DNA of 64,000 nucleotides. Source: Leucocoprinus leucothites (taxonomy: Eukaryota > Basidiomycota > Agaricomycetes > Agaricales > Agaricaceae). Of the stretch, positions 45,844 through 55,212 are shown in pieces. The stretch is taken from NCBI GenBank assembly GCA_013368445.1, contig JAACJO010000002.1:2046001-2110000 (forward strand), read 5' to 3'. The notes below the pieces were generated by a model that worked only from the letters and a program-made list of their open reading frames with translations, made no database searches and had not been told where the DNA came from. Position 1 is the stretch's first letter. The number at the start of each line of letters is the position of its first letter. The position numbers were made by a program, and so were the translations under genes.

Positions 45844-48694
45844 ATGGCCACTCTGGGCCTCCCCATCCATTCGGCTTCTTACGACCACTCGGTCCATTCT
45901 ACTGACTCCAAATCAGATCCCAATTCCTTCAAGTTTCCTCATACCAGAGCACAGCTCTCTGCTATAGCTCGCCAGTGCAAGCCAGGCGAACCCTACGAGA
46001 CCGAACCCGACGCTGATGATCTCAACCGTGTGCCTTCGTCCCTCGTTAACAAGGTCGTCTCACTGCTCGTCGATGAAAAGGAGGACGACCTCAAGGCGCT
46101 TCTCAAGGAAACCTACGACCTCGATGATGATACGGTGAGTTATTCCTTTCAAACGAGCCCAAGCCTGAAACCTAATGAATTTCAGGTCGAGGAAACAGTA
46201 CTGGATCTAATGCACAAGCACCGAGACGATGTTGCAGGTGTTCCATTTCTCTTTCTTACTCCAACGCGCCGTCCAATTTCCCGTCCATCTTCCCGGGCGT
46301 CATCACATTCGGCCCGTCTTCACCCTGCGCGTCCAGACACTCCCTCTTCTGCCCCAGCATCTCCTCTCGCCTGGCCACATCGCCGCCCACACACACCAGC
46401 AACTTCACCTCTGGCCAACGGTGAAGGCAGATCTTATATGAGCGCCAAAAGCGATTATTCTCCTTCCTCATCTCCCATCCTCGCTCATGCTCAAGCCACT
46501 CAGGCCCAAGCACAGTGGACTGCGAGTCTCCCAGCCTCGCCACTACTTACATCTCGTTCACTCAATGCCAAGGCTTCTGAGTTTAGGCCCATCCCTCGGC
46601 CACTTTCTTCTGCTTCGTCCCAACCTGGCTCGCTCCTTCGTGCAGACACCCCTTCTCCCGACATGTGGGCGCATAGTTCGCCTCGTGCCACTTCAAATCT
46701 CGCCATCGCTGCACCTCTTATAGCTGATCAGTCGACTTCTGCTCCTAAACCAATCACGCCAAGCTCATCGCTTCGTTCATTTGTACGCCCAGAGGATGAC
46801 GACGACGACGACGCCTACAGTGACCCATTATCCAACACCAGCGCACTACCACCCCCATTCCACTCAATTACCGTTTCAGATTTTGACAACCAATGGTCCG
46901 TGTCACCCCCGAAGGAGTCTGAACTTGCCCACATGGGAACTCAGCCGCACTATGATTATGGATATCATCAGTACCCCAACAACAATAACGCGAATGGCAA
47001 CAATGATCCCATCGACGAGGCCGAAATAAATGCTGCTCTCACGGACGGCATGACCCCGTTTGATGTTCTCAGCTCCGTGTTTGGTTCAAGCCTTGCTCCT
47101 TCGGAACTTGAAGATGCGCTTGCAGCGAATGGATACGATTTTGAGCGAGCGATGGCGTGGTTGGTTGATCGTGTTTTGCCGTCACAACAGCCTGCTTCTC
47201 CTTCCCAAGCTAGAGTTCAGCCTATGGGGAGTCGGGTGACCCTAGTTTCGCGCGATAGCATGAGCAGCATGCGTGGAAATGGCAGAGGCACCTATCATAA
47301 TACTAATAACAACGGTACTGGTCGTGGTGGCCCAAGATACGTTAACGGACGTCCAGCCCAAGGAGGAAATAGGGTCTGCAGATACTTTGTTGCAGGGGAA
47401 TGCCTCAGGGCGGATTGTCGCTTCAGGTAGGCTTTATATTGCAGGAATCAGCGAATCGCGACGTATTCATATTTTTTGTGCCCCTAGTCATGACCTGGAA
47501 CGCGCCCTGTGCCGCTTTTGGCTTCGAGGCATGTGTGCCAAAAACGAGGCTTGCGAATTTTTACATCATCTTCCCAAAGATGCGGATGTTGCAAGTTTGA
47601 ATATCGCCATGTCTCGCGCCAACATCCGTGGGCCACCAGGGCATATGGGTCCTCCCCATGAGATGCACAATCCCGTTGTTGATGAATTCCCAGTGCTCGG
47701 TTATGAAGGGAGTGCTGGGAGGATGAATAAACCGGGTTACTATGATCCCGGCCGGACACGGTTTGCAGCAGCTGTCAAGAAACCTCCGCCACCCAAGATC
47801 AATGGGGTCCACCTCGCTCGCGTAATGGGTCCTGCTGCGGAAAACTTGCATCACCAATCAGCCATAGTCGCACCGCGCCCGTCCCCGCGTTTGAAACTCC
47901 ATCCTCCAACCTTGTTACCAACATTACCCACTGGAGAAGCCATCAATCAACTATACATGACTTACCGTCAACGTGCACTACAGTTGGGTGCAGCAAGGAA
48001 TGCTTGTTTGTCTCGTGCTGCTGATGCGTGGAGACGTGGAGACGGCGCCGCAGCTAAACGCTTTAGTAGAGAGGGGCATGAGCTGAATGCTAAAATGGCA
48101 GTTGAAATGGCTAATGCTGCTTCTAATTTAGTCCGTGAGCGTGCCCGACTGGCGGAACAAGTGGTGAGGCAGAGGGATTTGGGTTGGTCGGACGACCCAG
48201 GTGATCGGACTGCTAGGGGAAAGTCGTGTGGATCCGGACTCGGTATTGTTTTAGGCGTTGCGAGGAGGGACACCGGTGACAGTAAGTTGACAGCAGAGGA
48301 GAGAACTGAGTGTATGCTGGATCTGCATGGGTTGCACTCGAACGAGGCGACTGAGGTGCTTGAGCAGTTTTTACTTTCTGTGGGTATTTTTAGATATTTT
48401 AAGGTGCTCTACATGTGCTCACCTTTCCCCTGCCAGTTGGAGAACGAGCATTTCTATGGATTAGGTGTGTGCTCAGTCTCGGTTCCCGAGAAAAAATAGC
48501 TACTGATAGTGGTCGTTATAGCTTATGCGATAGTCGGCGAAGAGAAACACACGGGTACTCAAGACCCTGCTCGTGGCACTTCTCGCAACCGCTTAGCAAC
48601 AGGTGTACGTGAATGGGTGCACCGGTGGGGATACCCTTGGAGCGAACGGGACGGGATTATCTGCATTGATCCCCTAACACACGCCTCTGAGTAG
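45844..48694 (+). CDS. CUE / tandem CCCH zinc finger / SMR domain protein
   Basis: A likely RNA-binding protein, about 860-870 residues, starting MATLGLPIHSASYDHSVHST (ATG 45844). Residues 1-110 form a conserved helical segment (LNRVPSSLVNKVVSLLVDEK). A Ser/Pro/Ala-rich disordered stretch follows. Near residues 378-430 lies a CUE-like helix set (PFDVLSSVFGSSLAPSELED, YDFERAMAWLVDRVLP). Two CCCH fingers come at about 490-530: CRYFVAGECLRADCRFSH (CX7CX4CX3H, completed across an intron) and CRFWLRGMCAKNEACEFLH (CX7CX5CX3H). The C-terminal SMR domain shows CMLDLHGLHSNEATEVLEQF, the glycine-rich VGEEKHTGTQDPARGTSRN, and WVHRWGYPWSERDGIICIDP, ending at TAG 48692-48694. SMR domains often nick or bind RNA; the LDLHGL and TGTQD elements are the usual key residues. 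Intron 1 (46135-46185) is 51 nt and stop-free, so it could also be retained. Confidence 0.87.
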
Positions 48695-48999
48695 AGACTC
48701 TTTTCAACTCTTGTCGTTTTGGTTCTTGGAATTCTGTTATGCGTGTTGGACATTAGTACTAACAGTAAACGTCCGAAAGAAAATGAAAAAATTGAACATA
48801 GGGAATACGTAGTAAGGAAAAAATCAGGTAGAATAGATGAAATGCAAATATATATGTATTGGGTCGGATATACTTCGATAGTGGGCAGTGCACACGTGAT
48901 GGTACTTGTCGTCTCCAGGCGGTTCGAACACTCGGTACTCATCTCAGGTGTCCATATGCCTCTTCTCTCCTAACTACCACCACCATCCATCTATCTACC
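48695..48999. other. tandem intergenic region
   Basis: A 305-bp gap with the 3' UTR of the CCCH/SMR gene and the promoter of the next gene, both on the plus strand. Nothing specific is visible. Confidence 0.35.
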
Positions 49000-50586
49000 A
49001 TGTCCCTTCCACACAATGCTGGCTTGCCCAGCAAAGCACTTCCACCCACAGAACCTAGTCTCCCAACATCCTCTGTAAATGATAAACAGGGCGAGCAGAA
49101 ACATTCCTCTATCGACCTCAGTTTAGAGCTCGAACGACAGCTTGAACTTGAGGGTTCTCCTCCGGCCACGCCCAGCGCATCGGCGAGCTCACATTCACGA
49201 CACAATACCGACACTTTGGATCCTCAGATTCTCGTACACATTATCAGTGGACTTCGAAAGACGGTGGAGGACATGACTAAGGAGCGTGATGATTTATTGA
49301 AACTTTTGGAAAGCGCCACCACGAAGGAAGCGTCTTTGCAGGACACGTTGGCGTTAATGACTGAGAAAGCGACGGATTATGAAGAAGAGCTCAGTGCTGC
49401 CAAGAAGAAGATGAAAGAGGACGAAGAAGCCATTGCGCTTTTGCGCAATAAAGTCGAGGAGAGCAGGTATGTGTATCCCCGAATTTCCTTTGGTGCGAGC
49501 TTTGTGTTGAACGTTTTGTTACGTTGCTCTTTTAGACGAGGATTGATGCGGTTGCAAACAGAAAGTCGGCGACAGAGTGTGGCTCCCGGCGCATTAGATC
49601 TATCCCGCGCTTCTATCCCCGGATTAAGCAGCCCACCTTCATCTAAGCGAGCATCATTCACACCCCTGACTGGACGATCTAATAGTCACCGACGCGTCTC
49701 GTCGATTGGCGGCGGCGATGGCAATGGGCTTGGTGTCCTCCATTTGCTGTCCTCGGACACGAACCCTAGTCCGAATGGTCAACTTTCTTTCCAGGACTCG
49801 TCAAGTCCAAGTCTTGGCCCGCCTGGTTCACGACGCTCGTTATTCCTCCGAAATTCACCTCCTGGTCCGGAATCAATCCCTCTACCTCCGACAAGTGCAC
49901 TGCCGTCAGCCGAAGTCGAGGCAATGAGGAAAGAGCTGGAAAGTTTGAGAAGAGATTTGGCTGATACTCGTGCGGAGTTGTCCGAGGCCGGCGAGGCTAA
50001 GGAGGCTTCAGATATGTGTGTCAAGGCGCTCCGGGAGTTTATTGCAGAGCACCAAGTCGGCGAATCGTCCTCCTCGGGAAAATTCCCGCCCCCACCCATA
50101 GCGATTAACGGAGATGACTCCGATAAGAAACCAGGGCCTTCAAGTACTGGGTGGGGGTTTAAACTTTGGAAAGCCGACAACGCACCGAAAGTCCCCATTC
50201 TGAGCACCACCGCTCCTTCACCTTCTTCCACCTCTGCACCCCAGCCACCGGCAGTTTCTGCACCTTTCTCTCGTCTCGGCGGTTTTTTTAGTTCACGAGC
50301 GAGTGTCGCCTCAACGGTTTCGTCGGGTTCGGCACTCCAGACGAATGGTGCCGTTCCCAAAGAATCGTTTCGGGATTCGTTCTCGGGTCACAGTATGAAG
50401 TCCATGTCGGACGCGTCGTCTGTTATCGAGCCTGCCAGCCCTGAGAATGAGCATCCAGGAAATGTGAGAGTGCTGGTTGCGGCTGAAACTGGGGATGCCG
50501 TCGGGGTGAATGGGGTGTTGGGAATACCTGTGGAGAAGGATTCCGATGTTCCAGCCCACGTAAAACAACATGTTACTGCTGTTTGA
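49000..50586 (+). CDS. coiled-coil protein, basidiomycete-type, function unknown
   Basis: I do not recognise a named family. The ATG at 49000 starts MSLPHNAGLPSKALPPTEPS, and one intron (49467-49535, 69 nt) is removed, giving about 505 residues. Residues 68-155 are a long coiled coil (LRKTVEDMTKERDDLLKLLE, YEEELSAAKKKMKEDEEAIA). A Ser/Pro/Arg-rich section follows (SSPPSSKRASFTPLTGRSNS) with many possible phosphosites, then a second coiled coil (EVEAMRKELESLRRDLADTR). The last third is disordered Ser/Pro/Ala with a short conserved-looking patch STGWGFKLWK, often seen as a tail motif in uncharacterised basidiomycete coiled-coil proteins (impression, not proof). No signal peptide or membrane helix. 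A cytoskeletal or trafficking scaffold is a guess. Confidence 0.75.
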   Translation: MSLPHNAGLPSKALPPTEPSLPTSSVNDKQGEQKHSSIDLSLELERQLELEGSPPATPSASASSHSRHNTDTLDPQILVHIISGLRKTVEDMTKERDDLLKLLESATTKEASLQDTLALMTEKATDYEEELSAAKKKMKEDEEAIALLRNKVEESRYVYPRISFGASFVLNVLLRCSFRRGLMRLQTESRRQSVAPGALDLSRASIPGLSSPPSSKRASFTPLTGRSNSHRRVSSIGGGDGNGLGVLHLLSSDTNPSPNGQLSFQDSSSPSLGPPGSRRSLFLRNSPPGPESIPLPPTSALPSAEVEAMRKELESLRRDLADTRAELSEAGEAKEASDMCVKALREFIAEHQVGESSSSGKFPPPPIAINGDDSDKKPGPSSTGWGFKLWKADNAPKVPILSTTAPSPSSTSAPQPPAVSAPFSRLGGFFSSRASVASTVSSGSALQTNGAVPKESFRDSFSGHSMKSMSDASSVIEPASPENEHPGNVRVLVAAETGDAVGVNGVLGIPVEKDSDVPAHVKQHVTAV

Positions 50587-51368
50587 GTATAATGCTGTGG
50601 TTATGACATGTTACTCTCTTGCAAACATTCGCGACGACCATTTATCACAGCACTCTTCCCATCCGCTATCATTGTTCATGGCCAAGATACCTACTTACTA
50701 CGATGACCTCCTATGCACGACACCCCACGACATGACTTTTGTTATTCAGGTTTGTACGTACATGTGTATCTTTACCTACTACTCTACTGTTTCTTTTCTA
50801 TTTCCGAGAGCAATTATAGGCCTTGTGCCTCTCTTATTATGAGCTGTTTTATATGCTCCTCGATAACTTGGTAAATCACTCGTGTGTATCATATATACTG
50901 AAGTAGAGCATACCGACCAGAAATTTATTAGAACTTGTATGATCGCGGACTCTCTACGTGACGTTTACTGTCAACACCTCATTCAATTGGGTGATGAAAT
51001 TTGTAATGGGCTATTTTCCATGAATTCGACATGTGTTCTGTAGTGCGAAATTCCCAAGCCTAATAGTACAAACATCGAAGGCGATCCGATCCCCGACCCA
51101 ACTACGGAGTCCACCAGGAACATGACTATCCTAAGTATCCTCTCTCGTAAGTCAAATGTGTTCCCCGACCCATCATCATACATTATAGTTCAGAAATGTA
51201 ATGTAGATATTCGCCCAGGACCGTATTCGTAAATTTCAACCTACATGGGATAACCTGGGAAGTGTGCCTGCTGCGGTGACTACGGTAGTGAGTGGCGGCG
51301 TGAATCTGACTGATAAGTGTTCGGTGGAGCTTGCATGATAGGCGGTTTGCACTACATTGAAATGTCGG
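50587..51368. other. convergent 3' flanks, nothing identified
   Basis: About 780 bp between the coiled-coil gene stop and the DUF6534-like gene stop. Frames here are short and carry no motif. Confidence 0.4.
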
Positions 51369-52868
51369 TCAGGGTGAGCGAAAATCCACCCAAGCTAGCA
51401 AGCTTACTTTATTTTCTCCAGTCATCGACCGTGACATAGTTGTACTTGTATGAACACGGTACGACGGTTCATATAGACTCGCATTTGTATTGAGCGTTGG
51501 CATGCGTCGGATCGCACTCGAGATTCCCGCAAAGTCAGCTGACTTTGCAAAAGACGGTTCCATGCTTTCGAGCGCTTCTCGGAATTTTCGACGTGCGTTT
51601 AGACTGTGAAATTGTTGATGAGTCGAGGGTGGGTTGAATCTTTTTCAAGAGACCGACTTTACAAGGACGGCATTGGCGTATGTTCGTCCGGAGAGAAAAT
51701 GTAGACTCTGAGTATAGTTAGTTTAGCCTTGCAACCCTGTGAAACGTTAGATTTCTCACTACGAAAGCGAAAGTGAAGGGGGAGGCGAAGTACTAGAAAC
51801 CAGTGAGCTATGTCCGGAAGTACGATCGCGAGGTGCGCACAGTGAATAGGCACACTAGGATGAGAAGACTATTTGAAGCTTAAAATTGTTCGCTTGCGAC
51901 AAGATAACTAATTCTTACCTCGTGAAAGCACTAGTAGCTACAGTATACCTTATGACTTGAGTTACCAGTGTGCTTGTTACCCTGGAGCCAACGATAACCC
52001 CATAGTTAGCTGGGCACTCTCAAAATGTTGCGAGCGTAAGCTTCACCTCATATCTCGTGTTCCCTCGCTTCGTTTACGCACATAATAACAGAGTAGAGCG
52101 GCGATCAAGATGTCGGCTTCAAGTCCAAATGTCATTACACTCCACATAGGATTTTACGGACTACTCACTGAGAGCTCCAACAATAACCATCGCAAGCATA
52201 AGCTGTATCGATCTCGGTTGGAATGAAGTCAACACTCCCATAGTGGAAATAAGGGCAAAAGTAGCCAGGCAGCACAGGAATATTGGCCCTACGATCCAAA
52301 CACTTCTTTCACTAAAAATCCATATCCTGGAAGGCCTGATCAGAATCTCTGAAAATACGGGATTCAAATACACTCACCGGTATAGGAAGAACAGCTGGGA
52401 AAATAGAACTGAAAAGGCAATGGGAAAAAAATTGAGACTGAGCGGTATTATTATGCGCGTAACCCCCTGAACGTTGCCCCAGCTATCAATCAAATAATAA
52501 TAGACTTGGTATGATATGAGGATAAGGTGAATGAGGTCAAGTATCCTATTCAGGTCTTTGTGAGTATTCCCCTCGAAATAATCCAGGGACCGCGCAGACC
52601 ATAGTACAGCGACAAGAGTTTTGGTCGCTCGGGGATCTTCTGGGAAATCTTGATAATAACCATAGACTTGTACAGTGAGAATGCCCTGGAAGCTTTGGAT
52701 CCCCTCTGAATAAAGGCGCTCGAATAAGAGGGATCCCACTAACAATGTCGCGAACAAGACTGAAGTCATGACATGAGTAAAGAATGGCAGGGCACCAAAA
52801 TTGAGTCCTTTACCTCCTATCAGCAATACACCATAGGTCGATGGGATTTCGATGGTAGTTGGAAGCAT
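51369..52868 (-). CDS. seven-helix membrane protein, DUF6534-like
   Basis: This resembles the large basidiomycete family of small seven-helix proteins with a C-terminal DUF6534 domain. From ATG 52866-52868: MLPTTIEIPSTYGVLLIG, then VLFATLL, GILTVQVYGYYQDFPEDPRA, TLVAVLW joined by splicing to ILDLIHLILISYQVYYYLID and SWGN, LFFLYR joined to IWIFSERSVWIVGPIFLC, FQPRSIQLMLAMVIVGALS, and the DUF6534 start EADILIAALLCYYVRKR. Later pieces include GRTYANAVL and LNARRKFREALESM, the family's usual end of the last helix, then a Ser/Thr-rich tail ending VDFRSP. Two junctions near the C-terminus (51600-51720) do not keep frame with the introns I can see, so the 3' part may be mutated. Function of the family is unknown; some are compared with receptors, without proof. 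Confidence 0.72.
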
Positions 52869-54145
52869 AAGTGGCAGGAAGGGAGGTTGCTCACAGTTCA
52901 GTGACACCACCTGTTCTGGAGATTTATAGGGCCCGCTGCTCGGCTTTGAGGATGCCTAAAGTGGAGCTCACGTCCTGTCATAGGTTGACGCTGGGCTAAC
53001 GGCATTTTATATCAGGCTGGCGAGTATTGTTGAGATGTGGCTGTAATTTATTTTGCGAATCCACTGTGTCGGCACACGACGAACAAAAATTCAGCCAAAC
53101 GCAGTCATAACAAGCTTTCACTGCTCACCCAGTATGGTTTTCGGCCGTTGTAACACTATGCGAGTCCCTCGGTCAGGGTCATCGGTGCAGGAGAATTTCT
53201 CGATATTCTATACTTAAGTTTAGACGCCTACAGGCCGGAGCCATTTCAGGGTGTCCCTTGCGGGATCGGTACAAATAAGTAGTCGATAAACGACCAGTGC
53301 GAATTGCCTGCTAGCCTGTCTTTGAGCAGGATGATAAAACTGACGCAAGGCGTGTGGCTAGCAGAACTGCGGAATATAGATGAAGTAGCTTGTATTACTC
53401 TGTCGCCATCGACGATCGACACATGAAACATTCCGTGGGCGGTTTTCGGCTTCTGGAGGGTAGATGTGGCGATGGCGGAGATTCCTCGTGATCTCTCGCC
53501 TCTCCATATGGCCTGCGCCGTGCAGGCCTTGAACTCCTTCATTTCACGCGATGCACGTCTCCGAGAAACAAATAAGATAAAGCTGCCACCACGATCAACA
53601 GTCCATGACCACAGTGGAGGTTCGGCACAACGTACAAAAATCTGAAGGATCGAGGGGCCACTTATAATCGCTGTTCGAAGCGCTGTGTTTCGACAGTCCT
53701 TGCCCTATGTACTGAATACCATTTTTTGCAATTAATGATCATCAACCACAGGATCTACGTACTCAGTGTTCTTGCCGCTTCCTTCGGCTTGGAGTTCTTG
53801 AGGAATAAAAGGAATATAGTCTCCAAGGTAGCAGGTTGACGCAACCGAAAGAAATCTCTTGAATTAATCTAATTCTGCAAACATGAGGAGAGTGGTTGCT
53901 GATTAGATGATCTCCCGGAACTTGACGACGGCTGCGCACCTTGTAATTGTATGTAATCTGAGGCAACTTTGGAGGGGTCTTTCGCTCTCAGGAGTCGATG
54001 GTTTATGTATCCCCAGTAGTCTGCGTCCACCAAGGTGGCTGGGACAGGTTTGAGGCGGATATACGATTTATTAGCAAAGGGTATTCTAATTGACGAGCAA
54101 AAAGCTTTCTCTTCTTTATCCTTGAATAGGAAAGCTCTGAGGAGG
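52869..54145. other. gap with one unsupported ORF
   Basis: A 1.3-kb gap. A minus-strand ATG frame at 53246-53542 (98 codons, uninterrupted) ends in LFVPIPQGTP but shows no known domain. A frame at 53763-54186 (minus) overlaps the 3' end of HSK3 in another register and is rejected. Confidence 0.35.
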
Positions 54146-54458
54146 CTATGATGTTCGTTCTGCATCTTCCGCTTCCAGCTCTTCATCAGGTGGATTCAGT
54201 TGGCTGGCAACGGTCATTAATCTGATCAGGTGAAACACAGCGTGAATAATGGCGATAAAACGGATACGAAACAAATTCGGCGTACCTGGCAGCATCCAAT
54301 CCAGCAAAGGTACGCATTGCGTGTAAGTCGACTTGAAGCATTTCGCAGAGATCGGTAGTCTGGCCAATTGCCCTCGACATACGACCAAGACTGGATGCGA
54401 GTTGTGCGTAGAGTTTTTCCTTGGTATGCACCGCACTAGTCGGCATAGACGAAGACAT
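54146..54458 (-). CDS. HSK3: DASH complex subunit HSK3
   Basis: HSK3 is one of the ten small subunits of the DASH/Dam1 ring that couples kinetochores to microtubule plus ends in fungi. Two exons (54286-54458 and 54146-54221) are joined across a 64-nt intron and encode 82 residues. The sequence begins MSSSMPTSAVHTKEKLYAQL, followed by ASSLGRMSRAIGQTTDLCEM and LQVDLHAMRTFAGLDAARLM, a single coiled-coil hairpin matching the HSK3 pattern (KxxLYxQLxxxLxxL ... LAxxxExMxxQxxxMxxLxxxHAxxFM). The last residues are acidic: PPDEELEAEDAERTS. The length suits the family (60-90 residues). The start is the only ATG in frame before the helix. Identification rests on the coiled-coil pattern and length, so it is good but not absolute. 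Confidence 0.78.
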
Positions 54459-55212
54459 TGTTTCTCAAGATTCCTTGAGTCTGCGTGATAATGACAAGAT
54501 AATTCAAGTAGAGCGAGAACAAACAAGGCGAGCTGTGACGTGACATATAATCATGAGTTCATGTCACATCGTATTGTCGCGTCGCTTGCCACCACTTCAA
54601 ACCGATTGGCGCATGTACTTGTGTAAGCGTATCAAATATCCTAACTGCCAGGAGAACACGGCCAGAGATAGGGTCTTGTCGATAGTCATGAAGTTCAACT
54701 GAAGGCCAAGCCATTCGAGTTCGGGTCCAATTCTCATTCACCACTATCTTCAAGGACAATAGACAAAATCTGACATTACACTGTTTTCAAATCGATCCAT
54801 TAGTGCCGCCTCCACCTGTCGCGCCTTCTGCATCATAATTGTCACTTCCCTTTATATACGGCCCACTTGGTCATTTTGTGCCACTCAAGCTACATACTTG
54901 GAGATGGGAAAGGCCTTGCTGATGACGGCCTACAGCATCAAACCGAACCTCGCTAGACGGGTGACGAATTTGACTAAGTAATTCGTCACTCTCAATCAAG
55001 TCGTTCATCTTGGGGACACAATGATACCAGTCGGAACAAGGGTTGGCAGGGGCGGGTATCTCGGAATGCTCCGCTGCTAATGCTCGGCATGCCTCTGTTA
55101 ATTACAGTCAACATCAACCATGGGATTGGCATCAAAAACGCAGGAAGGATGCTATATAACGTGAAGCATAGAATGTTGACCAGCGCACTCTAAAGCTTCA
55201 CTGCAGTCCAGG
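54459..55212. other. intergenic, nothing identified
   Basis: This 754-bp gap lies between the HSK3 start and the phosphatase pseudogene start, both outward. It should carry the HSK3 promoter; no coding region or motif stands out. Confidence 0.4.

Noticed and set aside
53763..54186. A minus-strand ORF (about 105 codons) overlapping the end of HSK3
   Set aside because: Its first part reads HSK3 coding DNA in another frame and the rest is 3' flank; no domain or conservation is visible.
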